64,000 nucleotides of DNA from Pseudomonas sp. LS44 (GCF_024730785.1 NZ_CP102830.1:1984001-2048000), one strand, 5' to 3'. Counted from the stretch's first letter, positions 51,849 to 60,968 are shown. Program-made: numbers and translations. The notes: generated by a model not told the origin, from the letters alone.

Positions 51849-54134
51849 ATGCTGCTGCGTGCATTGGGCGCCTTGTCGCTGCCTTTCCTCTCGTTCATGA
51901 CACCCGTACAAGCGGCTGACATCTCCTACAGTCGTGATATTCAGCCGATCCTCACGCAGAAGTGCGTGGCTTGCCACGCATGCTATGACGCCCCCTGTCA
52001 GCTCAACCTCGGTAGCGGTGAAGGCGTGCTACGGGGTGCCAGCAAGGCGCTGGTGTACGACGGTGCGCGCACCAAAGCCCAGCCAACCACGCGGCTTTAT
52101 TTGGATGCCCGTAGCGAGCAGGCGTGGCGAGCCAAGGGTTTCAGCTCAGTGATCGACCCGCAGGGCGGCCAGGCGGCGCTCATGGCGCGGATGCTCGAGC
52201 TGGGACGTGGCCAGCCGCTGAAACCCAACGCCAAATTGCCAGCTGATCTCGACATCGGCATCAACCGATTGAATCAATGTCCGCTGCCCGGCGAGTTCGA
52301 TGCTTACGCGAAGAAATTCGCCCATGCCGGCATGCCATTCGCTGTCACCGGTTTGAGCGACGCTGAATATCAGACCTTGCAGCGCTGGCTGGCTCAGGGC
52401 GCACCTGTCGAAGAGCAGGCCTTGACGCTCACGATGACGGAAACCGCGCAAATAGCCGATTGGGAGGCATTGCTGAATGCCCGAGGCGCTCGCGAAACCT
52501 TGGTCGGGCGCTGGTTGTTCGAGCACTTGTTCCTGGCTCACCTGTACTTTGAAAGCGGTGAAGCTGGGCACTTCTTCCAGTTGGTACGTTCGCGAACGCC
52601 GAGTGGTCAGCCAATCGATCCGATTACCACGCGCCGCCCCAACGATGATCCGGGCAGCGATTTCTACTACCGCCTTTGGCCTATCCAGGGCGTCATCGTC
52701 CACAAGACCCACATCACCTATCCGCTTAGCGCGCAGAAGCTCACGCGGGTTCGCGAGCTGTTTTTCGGCGACGACTGGAGCACCGACAAAGTACCGGGCT
52801 ATGGCGCCCAGCGTCGTGCCAACCCGTTCGAAACCTTCGAGGCGATACCGGCCGAGGCGCGTTACCAGTTCATGCTGGATAACGCCGAGTATTTCGTGCG
52901 CACCTTTATCCGCGGACCGGTTTGTCGTGGGCAGATCGCCACGGATGTGATCCGCGACAACTTCTGGACGCTGTTCCAGGACCCGCAACATGACCTGTTC
53001 ATCACCGACGCCGACTACCGTGAGCAGGCCACGCCGCTCCTGGAAATGCCCGGGCAATTCGACGACATCGGTAGTCTGTTAGGCATGTGGACCGATTATC
53101 GGGACAAGCGCAATGCCTATGAAGAGCTGCGCATGGACGCCTACGCCGACGCGCCAGCGCCGGACTGGTCACAAATCTGGACTGGCAACGACAACGCGCT
53201 GCTGTCGATTTTTCGCCAGTTCGACAGCGCTTCGGTGCGTAAGGGCCTGGTCGGCGAGATACCACAAACGCTGTGGCTGATGGATTACCCCCTGCTGGAA
53301 CGCACCTACTACCAGCTGGTGGTCAATTTCGATGTGTTCGGCAATGTCTCGCACCAGGCGCAAACCCGGCTGTATTTCGATTTGATCCGCAATGGTTCTG
53401 AAGTCAACTTCCTGCGACTGATGCCGGCGGAGTCGCGCGATGCACTGCTCGATGATTGGTACCAAAGCAGCGGCAAACTGAAGATGTGGCTGGACTACCA
53501 GAGCATCGATGACGACACCGACAGCGCTTTGGGCCTGCCGGAGAGCGATCCCAAGAAGGCCTTCGTACAAGGCTTGTTGCAACGTTACGGGCAGCTCAAT
53601 GCACGCCCCGATCCGCTCAACCGTTGCCGCGATGGCCACTGTTTCCGCCCGAATGTGCAGCCGACCTTACAACGCGCCGACCAGACGCTTAGCCGCCTGG
53701 CCAATCGACCCGCCGCGGGCTTGAAGGTGATCGAGCAGTTACCCGAGGCGACCATGCTGCGCGTCGAGCTAGCCGACGGCCGGCGGGAAATCTACAGCCT
53801 GTTGCGCAATCGGGCGCACAGCAATGTGGCGTTCATGCTCGGCGAGGAAGGGCGCTATCAGCCTGGGCTGGACACGCTGACGGTGTATCCCGGGGTATGG
53901 AGCAGTTACCCGAATTTCATCTTCAACCTGGATGCCGAGGAGTTACCGGAGTTTGTCCAGGCCATGGAACATGTGCGTGATGAGGCTGGTTTTGACACAT
54001 TGGTCGAGCGCTGGGGCGTGCGTCGTTCCAGTCCGCGGTTCTGGCAATTGTTCCATGACCTGTCGGCTTACATTCGCGAGACCGAGCCAAGAGAAGCGGG
54101 CGTTCTGGACATGAACCGCTACGAAAACCTCTAG
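51849..54134 (+). CDS. cti: Periplasmic fatty acid cis/trans isomerase
   Basis: Heme protein that converts cis- to trans-unsaturated fatty acids in membrane phospholipids as a rapid response to solvents or heat. The ATG at 51849 (MLLRALGALSLP) gives a proper signal peptide and 761 residues; ATG 51831 adds an acidic six-residue extension. After cleavage near VQAA the single c-type heme site CVACH spans residues 39-43. The remainder matches the Cti domain (RPNDDPGSDFYYRLWP, YPNFIFNLD). It is divergent from metH. Confidence 0.92.
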   Translation: MLLRALGALSLPFLSFMTPVQAADISYSRDIQPILTQKCVACHACYDAPCQLNLGSGEGVLRGASKALVYDGARTKAQPTTRLYLDARSEQAWRAKGFSSVIDPQGGQAALMARMLELGRGQPLKPNAKLPADLDIGINRLNQCPLPGEFDAYAKKFAHAGMPFAVTGLSDAEYQTLQRWLAQGAPVEEQALTLTMTETAQIADWEALLNARGARETLVGRWLFEHLFLAHLYFESGEAGHFFQLVRSRTPSGQPIDPITTRRPNDDPGSDFYYRLWPIQGVIVHKTHITYPLSAQKLTRVRELFFGDDWSTDKVPGYGAQRRANPFETFEAIPAEARYQFMLDNAEYFVRTFIRGPVCRGQIATDVIRDNFWTLFQDPQHDLFITDADYREQATPLLEMPGQFDDIGSLLGMWTDYRDKRNAYEELRMDAYADAPAPDWSQIWTGNDNALLSIFRQFDSASVRKGLVGEIPQTLWLMDYPLLERTYYQLVVNFDVFGNVSHQAQTRLYFDLIRNGSEVNFLRLMPAESRDALLDDWYQSSGKLKMWLDYQSIDDDTDSALGLPESDPKKAFVQGLLQRYGQLNARPDPLNRCRDGHCFRPNVQPTLQRADQTLSRLANRPAAGLKVIEQLPEATMLRVELADGRREIYSLLRNRAHSNVAFMLGEEGRYQPGLDTLTVYPGVWSSYPNFIFNLDAEELPEFVQAMEHVRDEAGFDTLVERWGVRRSSPRFWQLFHDLSAYIRETEPREAGVLDMNRYENL

Positions 54135-54141
54135 TCGATAA

Positions 54142-54684
54142 ATCCAGCTGCTCGGCGTCTCGCTGCTGCTCACGTGGGAGGTGCTAAGTCGCATCGGCGT
54201 GCTGGATGGTTTCTATGGTCAGCCGATCGTGTACGAGTTCTTTGTCGGGGTACTGATCGGGGTGATCTATCGGCGTGGATGGATTCGCGAGGGTCTCTGG
54301 CTGCCGGTGCTGGTGCTTATCGGCTAGCTGGCTGCGCTGTATCACCTCGACGGCACCGCGCGCCTGTTGCACTAGGGAATACCGAGCGGCCTGATCGTGA
54401 TCGCGAGCATTTCACTGGAGTGCTACTTCACTGATAAGCGGATATTCAAAGCGCTCGGCGACTGGTCGTATTCGGTGTATCTGGTGCACGTGCTGGTGCT
54501 GTCGCTGGGCTGGTATCTGAGCCGGCGCTTCGAGCTCAACCCCTATGCGGTGGTGGTGGGTTGCGTGCCGGTCATTATGTTGGCGTCCTGGATCAGCTAT
54601 CGATTGCTTGAGCAGCGTCTCTACCAAGCGCTGAAGGCCCTGTCGGAGCGCTGTGCGCCGCAGCCGGTCTCGCGGCAAAGCTAA
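54142..54684 (+). pseudogene. Acyltransferase 3 (OatA-like) remnant
   Basis: One reading frame from 54142 to the TAA at 54682-54684 encodes the C-terminal membrane half of an acyltransferase-3 protein (VYEFFVGVLIGVIYRRG, LGDWSYSVYLVHVLVLSLG, SWISYRLLEQRLYQ). It is interrupted by two in-frame TAG codons at 54325-54327 and 54373-54375, and the N-terminal half is missing. Membrane O-acyltransferases of this type modify polysaccharides or lipids. The gene is dead, although an internal ATG at 54397 leaves a 95-codon frame. Confidence 0.8.
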
Positions 54685-54690
54685 ACAGAC

Positions 54691-54714
54691 ACTTGCCCAG
54701 AGGGGGTTGGGCAA
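54691..54714. terminator. Weak hairpin after the acyltransferase remnant
   Basis: CTTGCCCA pairs with TGGGCAAG around an eight-base GAGGGGGT loop, 7 bp past the pseudogene stop. There is no T-tract, so this may be a leftover terminator. Confidence 0.35.
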
Positions 54715-54811
54715 GCGCCTACGGCATCGAGCATTATTCCTACTAAATTGCTAGGGCTTTGTCGCGTTGGCTGATTGGCGTAAACTGCCTGCACGTTTGC
54801 GAGGAGTTGCC

Positions 54812-55396
54812 ATGAGCGCCATCACTATTACCGAAGCTGCCCACGACTACTTGGCTGATCTGCTGAGCAAGCAGAACACCACGGGTATCGGCATCCGAGT
54901 TTTCATCACCCAGCCTGGTACCCAGTACGCCGAAACTTGCATCGCCTACTGCAAGCCTGGTGAAGAGAAGCATGAAGACACCGCTCTCGCGCTGAAGAGC
55001 TTCACTGCCTGGATCGACTCGGTCAGCGAACCCTTCCTGGAAGACGCGGTAGTCGACTACGCCACCGACCGCATGGGTGGCCAGCTGACCATCAAGGCGC
55101 CGAACGCCAAAGTGCCGATGGTCAACGAAGAGAGTCCGCTCAATGAGCGGATCAACTACTACCTGCAGACCGAGATCAATCCGGGGCTGGCCAGTCATGG
55201 TGGGCAGGTTTCGCTGATCGAAGTCGTCGATGAAGGCATTGCCGTGTTGCAGTTCGGCGGTGGTTGCCAGGGTTGCGGCCAGGTTGATCTGACCCTCAAG
55301 GATGGTGTCGAACGGACCTTGCTGGAACGCATTCCCGAGCTTAAGGGCGTGCGCGATGTGACCGACCATACCAACCGCGAAAACGCCTACTACTGA
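54812..55396 (+). CDS. nfuA: Fe-S biogenesis protein NfuA
   Basis: Carrier that receives 4Fe-4S clusters and delivers them to apo-enzymes, important under oxidative stress or iron limitation. The 194-residue protein starts [14 protein letters not shown] at 54812 after GAGGAG. It has an A-type-like N-terminal domain that lacks the full cysteine set and a C-terminal Nfu domain with the cluster-binding Cxx[15 protein letters not shown], near residues 150-160. A strong terminator follows. Confidence 0.96.
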   Translation: MSAITITEAAHDYLADLLSKQNTTGIGIRVFITQPGTQYAETCIAYCKPGEEKHEDTALALKSFTAWIDSVSEPFLEDAVVDYATDRMGGQLTIKAPNAKVPMVNEESPLNERINYYLQTEINPGLASHGGQVSLIEVVDEGIAVLQFGGGCQGCGQVDLTLKDGVERTLLERIPELKGVRDVTDHTNRENAYY

Positions 55397-55408
55397 GGCC
55401 CGCGGAAC

Positions 55409-55439
55409 AAAAAAGGCGACCTGCGGGTCGCCTTTTTTA
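55409..55439. terminator. Bidirectional intrinsic terminator after nfuA
   Basis: AAAAAAGGCGACC pairs with GGTCGCCTTTTTT around a short TGCG loop and serves nfuA and the convergent DUF1272 gene. Confidence 0.9.
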
Positions 55440-55460
55440 TGCCTGCAATCGCTGGCAACG

Positions 55461-55739
55461 TTACTTGGAGGAAGCAGCGCTCTGCGCTCTCGTCGCGATG
55501 GCAGCCGCGGAAACGTCTGGCCGGAATACCCGCTCTGTGCTGGCAGGGTATTTCAATAATGCCGCTGGCGAGCGCGGCGGCCGGGCCAGCAATTGCCCGC
55601 CGCAATTCGGACAGCGCTGACCGAGGCGCGCGGCGCAACCGTGGCAGAAGGTGCATTCGAAGGAACAGATCAATGCGTCGCCGGTATCGCCAGGCAAGTC
55701 ACGGTCGCAGCATTCGCAATTCGGGCGCAGTTGCAGCAT
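55461..55739 (-). CDS. DUF1272 zinc-ribbon protein
   Basis: A 92-residue protein whose first 50 residues are the DUF1272 module: CECCDRDLP, CSFECTFCHGCA and CPNCGG, nine cysteines that should bind zinc. The C-terminal tail is low-complexity (alanine- and proline-rich) and not conserved. Function unknown. It is convergent with nfuA. Upstream (55740-55947) there is nothing recognisable before the topoisomerase remnant. Confidence 0.82.
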   Translation of the reverse strand: MLQLRPNCECCDRDLPGDTGDALICSFECTFCHGCAARLGQRCPNCGGQLLARPPRSPAALLKYPASTERVFRPDVSAAAIATRAQSAASSK

Positions 55740-55947
55740 GGGGATATCTCCTCTGTGGCTAGGACAGTTCGACGTTGGGTGACAAATACCTGCATGGGCC
55801 CGGTGACATCAAGGCCCATGAGCTGGGGGGAATCAGGCAGGCGATTTGGCGCGGGGGCTCATCTGGCTCCTGGGGATGGTCGATGCTGCCAGTCTGCGGC
55901 CCGCTGCAAATGGCGGCAATGCCATCTGCCCCACAGAGATTGCCAAT

Positions 55948-56327
55948 CTAGCCCCGTTCACTCTGCGAGCGCGCTTCCAGGAAGCGCATCAATGCGGTTT
56001 CCTCGCTTGCGCGGGTGAGCGGTATTGCTTGCGTCCCCGCGCATCACGGCCGGTGGCCTGCAGATGGCCCTTGGGGTTGGCACAGATCCAGACATCGCCA
56101 TACGCGGGTGGAATCGCCAGCCTGTTGATGCGCTGGATAGTTTCGGCATCGTGGATGCGTTCGCTGCGAATTTGCCGCGCAGTTTTTTCCGGCGCAGGCC
56201 TGCTGGCTGTCGTCGACGTAATGCAAATCCGCTGGCAAAGCGGGGCAGAGGAAGGGGCGGTATCCAGGCCCTCATCTTTCGGTGTCGGGCGAGTGCCGGT
56301 GGCGATGGGCGGGACTTGGTCGTTCAT
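55948..56327 (-). pseudogene. DNA topoisomerase IB remnant, frameshifted and internally deleted
   Basis: Pieces of a eukaryotic-type topoisomerase IB occur in order but in different frames: ALPADLHYVDDSQQA, then GLRRKKLRGKF, then NRLAIPPAYGDVWICANP with GRDARGRKQYR. The sequence then jumps to what looks like the extreme C-terminus, LTRASEETALMRFLEARSQ, ending at the TAG at 55948-55950. The catalytic core with the active-site Tyr is gone. A start ATG at 56325-56327 overlaps the stop of the DUF421 gene, pointing to an ancestral coupled operon. Confidence 0.75.
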
Positions 56328-56952
56328 CGGACACCACCCAGGGTTTCGCTCCAGATCGAATGGCCGCAGCGTTCGCAGGCATACAGGCTCGGTGTGGCGA
56401 TTTCGGTGAGGCGATGGCGCAGCGGCAACGGCAACGGCAAAACTGACAGACCTGGCCGCACCTGATCGTTGCTGAAGAAGTACAGATTGACGCCGCCATC
56501 CAGCTCGACGATACCCAGGCGGATCTGGTCCAGATGCTCGACGCCCTGCTGGAGTAACTCCATGGAAAATTCATCGCTGGAGATATTCTGCCGGCGGATC
56601 ACGCCAAGCTCGAACAGGCCATCGCGAATGATCACGATCGGGCAGCCTTCGACCAGGCTGCCGAAGCGCGGGCTCCATTTCATAAGCAGTGTGGTCGCCC
56701 GGTAGAGCAACAGCAGCGTGCCGAACACCACCATGATCGGTAGCAAAGGCACGTCGTGATAGAACGACACATCCCCCGCGGCGGAACCCAGCGTGAGGAT
56801 GACCACCAGCGCGAACAGCGAAAGCTGTTTGACGCCGCGGCGTCCGGAAACCTTCAGGAAGATGAATACTGCCGTGTAGGCGAATGCCCCTCGGCCAGGA
56901 ACTCCGGTGGAAGCTCATCAAGCCGCAAGCGCTTTGGATCGAAGGCCTGCAT
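56324..56952 (-). pseudogene. DUF421 (YetF-like) membrane protein, frameshifted
   Basis: The gene starts with ATG at 56952 (MQAFDPKRLRLDELPPEFLAE), but after residue 21 the frame breaks. The rest of the protein (AFAYTAVFIFLKVSGRRG, LVVILTLGSAAGDVSFYHD, RQNISSDEFSMELLQQGVEHL) continues in another frame to the TGA at 56324-56326. A few codons of the first membrane helix appear lost. The break sits where the family usually has a short hydrophobic stretch. An internal ATG at 56806 leaves a 160-codon frame without the N-terminal helices. Confidence 0.7.
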
Positions 56953-56953
56953 G

Positions 56954-57235
56954 TCATCGCCTCGACGGGTTTTCGCCCGGCATCGACCAAGGCGTCAGCG
57001 CATAGCCGTCCTTGCTCAGCTCCAGGCGGGCCAGCTCGAGTAGCCCGGCGAGATGTGTCCAATCGCTGTATTGGCTGCGTGCGACATGCGCTTGCACGAA
57101 CAGTTCGGCGCCATTTTCACCGAATACGCGGAAAGAGAAGCTGGCGTCTTCGCTGTTCAGGGTCGTGGTGCAGTGATGGGGAAGAAAGGCCTGCTCGGTG
57201 ATTCGAGTGGCTTCTACAAGACTTAGCTGGCTCAT
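56954..57235 (-). CDS. Uncharacterised small protein, paralogue A
   Basis: A 93-residue protein starting MSQLSLVEATRITEQAF at 57235. It is clearly related to the next gene upstream on the same strand: both share E-A-x-x-I-x-x-x-AF-x-P near the start and YSD, ELS-x-x-GY-x-L-x-PW-x-MP near the end. It has no signal peptide, membrane segment or known motif. It ends 1 bp before the DUF421 start, so it was probably in that operon. Confidence 0.65.
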   Translation of the reverse strand: MSQLSLVEATRITEQAFLPHHCTTTLNSEDASFSFRVFGENGAELFVQAHVARSQYSDWTHLAGLLELARLELSKDGYALTPWSMPGENPSRR

Positions 57236-57322
57236 GACACACGCTCTCTGTCTGTCGATCATTAATCGATAGACGAGCAAGCGGCGCGGAGGTTCGTTAG
57301 ATATAGCGGAGGGGTGAAGCGA

Positions 57323-57351
57323 AAGCGGATAGCCATTGTGGCTATCCGCTT
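57323..57351. terminator. 13-bp perfect hairpin between paralogues
   Basis: AAGCGGATAGCCA pairs exactly with TGGCTATCCGCTT around TTG. It lies between the paralogue genes ending at 57365 and starting at 57235. There is no T-tract on either side, so it could equally be an mRNA-stability element. Confidence 0.5.
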
Positions 57352-57364
57352 CAGAGATAAAGGC

Positions 57365-57634
57365 TTATTCAGGCATTTGCCAAGGTTCGAGATCGTAACC
57401 TTGCTGGCTGAGTTCTTCGCGAGACTTCTTCAGCTCGCAGGCGAGCTGGTCGGGATCGCTGTAGATACTACTGGAGAGCAGGGTGCGCCCCAGCAGGCGG
57501 GTATTGGTACGATCGATGACCGTCAGGCTAAGTTCGCCGGTGCCATCCGGCGCTGTCCAGGCAACGCACTGGAATGGTTGAAAGGCACGGCCGGCGATCA
57601 AAAGCGCTTCGTTGAAACGGAGTGGACTGTTCAT
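57365..57634 (-). CDS. Uncharacterised small protein, paralogue B
   Basis: An 89-residue protein from ATG 57634 (MNSPLRFNEALLIAG), after GGAGAAAGATCC. It shares with its downstream neighbour the NEALLIAGRAFQPFQC start and the SSIYSDPDQLA, EELSQQGYDLEPWQMPE end, so the two are tandem duplicates. It is soluble, with alternating strand and helix patterns, and I do not recognise the family. Upstream lies an AT-rich region with an inverted repeat. Confidence 0.65.
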   Translation of the reverse strand: MNSPLRFNEALLIAGRAFQPFQCVAWTAPDGTGELSLTVIDRTNTRLLGRTLLSSSIYSDPDQLACELKKSREELSQQGYDLEPWQMPE

Positions 57635-57736
57635 GGGATCTTTCTCCGTATATACCCAGGAAGTTTGAGCCGATGGCGCTTTGCGCTCTACCGGCATTCA
57701 TACTGTGGATGTTCCGATCTGACTCGGAAGTCACAT

Positions 57737-57760
57737 CAAATACAGAAATAGTTGTATTTG
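57737..57760. promoter_or_regulatory. Inverted repeat, possible operator
   Basis: CAAATACA and TGTATTTG form a perfect 8-bp inverted repeat with an eight-base spacer, flanked on each side by TCACA. It lies about 100 bp upstream of the paralogue B start, in an AT-rich island of GC-rich DNA. It may be a regulator site; identity unknown. Confidence 0.35.
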
Positions 57761-57876
57761 TCACAAAAAAATTATCCGCAGCATCGCGCCGCTACATCGC
57801 TGATTGCCTGTCCGGAAGTCCTGGAAGTCCGCTATCCCCGCCGATGGAATAGCGAACTGATTAAAAGTACGGCGGC

Positions 57877-59013
57877 TTATTGGCCGTTATTGCGCCCATA
57901 TCGATAAGCGCTTACTGCCTCGTAGACAGCTTTACGCAGACGGTTTATCCCACCAATCGGCCGATGTTCTGCCAATGCATGCCAAGGATTGAACGACAAA
58001 TTATCGCAGAGCAGATTTTGCTCGGTGGTATCGAAGTCCTGTGCCGGAATTCTTATGTTCGCGACTGTTTCAAATGGCGATATCGATTCATCCCATTCGA
58101 CGCTGGTGTCTTCGATGGGCATGTAATGTGCGGCATTTTGCCGCTGGACTTGAAGTTCAAAACAGATTGGCATGCGATCGAGCGACAGTTGTTGATAGAG
58201 CGCATTACGCAGGAAGTTCGGTAATCCGTGGTTCTGCTCCGGCAATTGATAGGCCGGACAGTTACCCGGGGCAGGAATCACTCGGTACTTGATGTTGTGC
58301 GGGCCGAGTTTGAACGGCGCAATCGAGTTGTAATTGGTTGACGCCGGACTTTCCGGGGCTGGCGCGAGGGTCTGCAGGGCGATGAATAAATGGCGAATTT
58401 CCCAGTTGCGCGGATCCCAGCCGGGGAAAAAAGCCTGTACTTGCTTGCCGCTGGCCTGGATGGCGAAGTTGGTTTTGTATTCGGCAACATCGCGCACGAA
58501 GAACGCGGTGTTATTGAACATCACGAAATCTTGATCGCCGGCGCTGGCTGGGCCGCTCATCAGCTTCGCACCCGGAACGTCGAGGAGCTTGATCGCCATT
58601 CCGCGAGCATCCCGCGCGCGGTCGAACTGCGGGTAAGCGTTGCCGTTGGACAGGCGCATCCAGGCTTGCCAGGTTTTCCCCGGCTCGCTGAACACCCCCT
58701 GGCGCAAGTCGGTAGGCAGATCGCTGCGTACGCTGACTTGTGCCCTGACGCAGCCATGCGCCTTGGCATGGGCATCGCGCAGTACACGTGTGTTGTCGCG
58801 GTGCTGTTCGGCGATGCGCAGCGCGTCGTCGATGATGCCTCGCGTCAGCGCGGCTTCGCCGGCTGGAATGTGTTCTTCGCTAGAGACCGGGCCGGAAAAC
58901 TTCCAGCTGTAATACAGCGCGCCGATCGCCCACCCAGCAAGGCCAAGCACCAACAGCAACGCGATAAGTTTGCCAATCAGGCGACCCAGCCACAGCCAGA
59001 ATTTCTTCAACAT
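57877..59013 (-). CDS. Membrane-anchored catalase-like heme protein
   Basis: A 378-residue protein starting MLKKFWLWLGRLIGKL at 59013, with an N-terminal membrane anchor (about 10-40) that should place the domain in the periplasm. The rest is a minimal catalase fold: AHAKAHGCVRAQV (distal His), DFVMFNNTAFFVRD, FKLGPHNIKYRV and LSFNPWHALAEHRPIGG. It is shorter than true catalases and may be a peroxidase or lipid-peroxide enzyme. It is 13 bp downstream of the di-heme cytochrome gene and cotranscribed with it. Confidence 0.85.
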   Translation of the reverse strand: MLKKFWLWLGRLIGKLIALLLVLGLAGWAIGALYYSWKFSGPVSSEEHIPAGEAALTRGIIDDALRIAEQHRDNTRVLRDAHAKAHGCVRAQVSVRSDLPTDLRQGVFSEPGKTWQAWMRLSNGNAYPQFDRARDARGMAIKLLDVPGAKLMSGPASAGDQDFVMFNNTAFFVRDVAEYKTNFAIQASGKQVQAFFPGWDPRNWEIRHLFIALQTLAPAPESPASTNYNSIAPFKLGPHNIKYRVIPAPGNCPAYQLPEQNHGLPNFLRNALYQQLSLDRMPICFELQVQRQNAAHYMPIEDTSVEWDESISPFETVANIRIPAQDFDTTEQNLLCDNLSFNPWHALAEHRPIGGINRLRKAVYEAVSAYRYGRNNGQ

Positions 59014-59026
59014 AACAGGCTCCTTC

Positions 59027-60928
59027 CTATTGTTTCGTGGCCGCAAGCGAGATCAGTCCGTGGCAATTTGGCCCAGGCGTCCACGGTTTGGCGGTGATGG
59101 GCGTGAGTTGTGCCTCGAGCTGGGGATTGCCTAGCGTTTTCAGATACTCGACCAGCGCCCACCGTTCGCTGGGCTCCAGCCCACGGCCGATCACGCCTTC
59201 GCTGCGACAGCCATCGCGAAACTCATGGCCGCGATTGCTGTTACCGGTAACCGACGTCTTGAACAGAAAGCCGCCGGCGAGTTTCTCGGTCCGAAAGCCG
59301 GCCCGCTGTGGATCGTACTCGTGGCTGCCTACCCAGAACTCACTGGCGCGCTCAAGGCGCGGCGAAAGTAGCTGGAACAGATTGGGCACCGAGCCGTTGT
59401 GTAGGAACGGCGGAGTTGCCCAGATGCCATCGAGGGGACGGGCTTTATAGCCACGCTTCTCTTGTACGCTGATAGGCAACCCGAAACCGTCCATTTCCGC
59501 CCGCACATCGGCGCTGATTCCAGCATCGAGGTAGGCACGGTTTTCCACGTATGCGGTGATATAGGCGAGGCCCTTGGCGCTGGAAATACTGCCTAGATCG
59601 ACTCGCTCAAGGCTGGAGCCAAAGAGTTTCACGTCTAGCTTGCCGAGCTGTTGTTTGTCCCAGCCCAACTTGCGGATGTCGAAACGGTGGTCGGCAATGT
59701 TGTCGGCGGCGGTCGTGTCAGTACCGACGATAGATGTGGGAACGACCCGCAGATGCCATTCCGGATCGCGCGTCGGGGCATAACGCTTGTTCGCGGGTTT
59801 CGCCACTGGCGCATGGCAATAGGCGCAATTTTCCTCGAACAACGCTCGGCCTCGGCTGGCCAACTCGCGATCGACTTTGCCGAGTACCTGTTCCGGCCAA
59901 GCGGGTGGTCGCAACTGTTTGAGCGTTTGCTCGAGGGTATACAGCTCGCGCAGACGCACGCTGGAGGCATACCGATCAGGTTCGGCAACGGCTTGGCCGT
60001 GATCGTCGAATATTCTTAGGGTGGCACCCACGCCCAACGCTTCGCCGATGTTGCGCGCCATGGGTTGCATCGCCGAGCCATTCCACTGCACCCAATCGAA
60101 TTTCCAGATATCCCAGACCTGCGGATAACTCACCGGCGCATTGGCGACCCGATAGTTGCTTGCATCGATTACATCGCCAAACACGCTGTTGGCAATGCGA
60201 CCGAACGCATCGGTGCGGCCGAAGCCTTCTTCGGTCGGATACAGATCGCGGTGCCAGTCGTTGTAGGCAGTCGCCATGAGACGATCGAGAACGGTTTTGA
60301 AATCCCGGCGCAGTTGGTCGTGCTCCAGCTCATAGCGCTCGCCGAGAATCTCTTTGGCGAAGCGTCTGAACTTCAATGGATTGTAGTAGGTGAGCGCCAT
60401 GCTCATGCCTAGTGCCTGACCGAATCCGCCGCCGCGTAGGGTCGGCACCGTGGAGGCAAGCGAATGCAGGGCGGCGCCGCCATCGATGCGAATGGCGTTG
60501 CCGCGATAGCGCAGCTCGCCGGTATGACAGGCGGAACAGGTGATATCCAGGTACTGATTACCGGTGGCCTCGTCAGCGTGACGGGCAAAGCCCACCGGTA
60601 AATTGCCTGGGTTGAGTTGCGATGCGCGCTGCTGCGGATCAATCAGAAAACCAAAGCGCGCAAGGTAATCGGGGGTAGCGAACTTGGCGCTGGAAAAAGG
60701 CAGTTCCAGGGCGACGAACCAGTCATAGCGCAGTCCTTTCACCCGTGTGCCTTGCGGCGTGTAGTAGTAGGTTTGCCGCGCCTCTGGACTCCACTGGTCT
60801 AGATAGTGGAGGGCGGTTGGTTGCTGATAAACCGGCAGATTGGGACGGGCGATGTAATAAAGCGGTATCGCCAGAGCAATCAGTAGGGTGCCAATGGCAA
60901 TTATCAGAACGGGGCGAAAAGTACGCAT
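59027..60928 (-). CDS. Di-heme cytochrome c, RoxA-like family
   Basis: A 633-residue periplasmic protein with an N-terminal membrane or signal segment (LIIAIGTLLIALAIPLYYIA) and two c-type heme sites, CSACH at residues 131-135 and CAYCH at 368-372. The C-terminal block RPLDGIWATPPFLHNGSVP is typical of RoxA-like and MauG/peroxidase-like di-heme proteins. I chose the ATG at 60928; a TTG two codons earlier is closer to the AAGGAAG. Whether it is an oxygenase, a peroxidase or an electron donor to its catalase-like partner is unknown. Confidence 0.82.
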   Translation of the reverse strand: MRTFRPVLIIAIGTLLIALAIPLYYIARPNLPVYQQPTALHYLDQWSPEARQTYYYTPQGTRVKGLRYDWFVALELPFSSAKFATPDYLARFGFLIDPQQRASQLNPGNLPVGFARHADEATGNQYLDITCSACHTGELRYRGNAIRIDGGAALHSLASTVPTLRGGGFGQALGMSMALTYYNPLKFRRFAKEILGERYELEHDQLRRDFKTVLDRLMATAYNDWHRDLYPTEEGFGRTDAFGRIANSVFGDVIDASNYRVANAPVSYPQVWDIWKFDWVQWNGSAMQPMARNIGEALGVGATLRIFDDHGQAVAEPDRYASSVRLRELYTLEQTLKQLRPPAWPEQVLGKVDRELASRGRALFEENCAYCHAPVAKPANKRYAPTRDPEWHLRVVPTSIVGTDTTAADNIADHRFDIRKLGWDKQQLGKLDVKLFGSSLERVDLGSISSAKGLAYITAYVENRAYLDAGISADVRAEMDGFGLPISVQEKRGYKARPLDGIWATPPFLHNGSVPNLFQLLSPRLERASEFWVGSHEYDPQRAGFRTEKLAGGFLFKTSVTGNSNRGHEFRDGCRSEGVIGRGLEPSERWALVEYLKTLGNPQLEAQLTPITAKPWTPGPNCHGLISLAATKQ

Positions 60929-60968
60929 GAACAAAAACTTCCTTGTTACGTGGGTGTGCGGACGTTAG

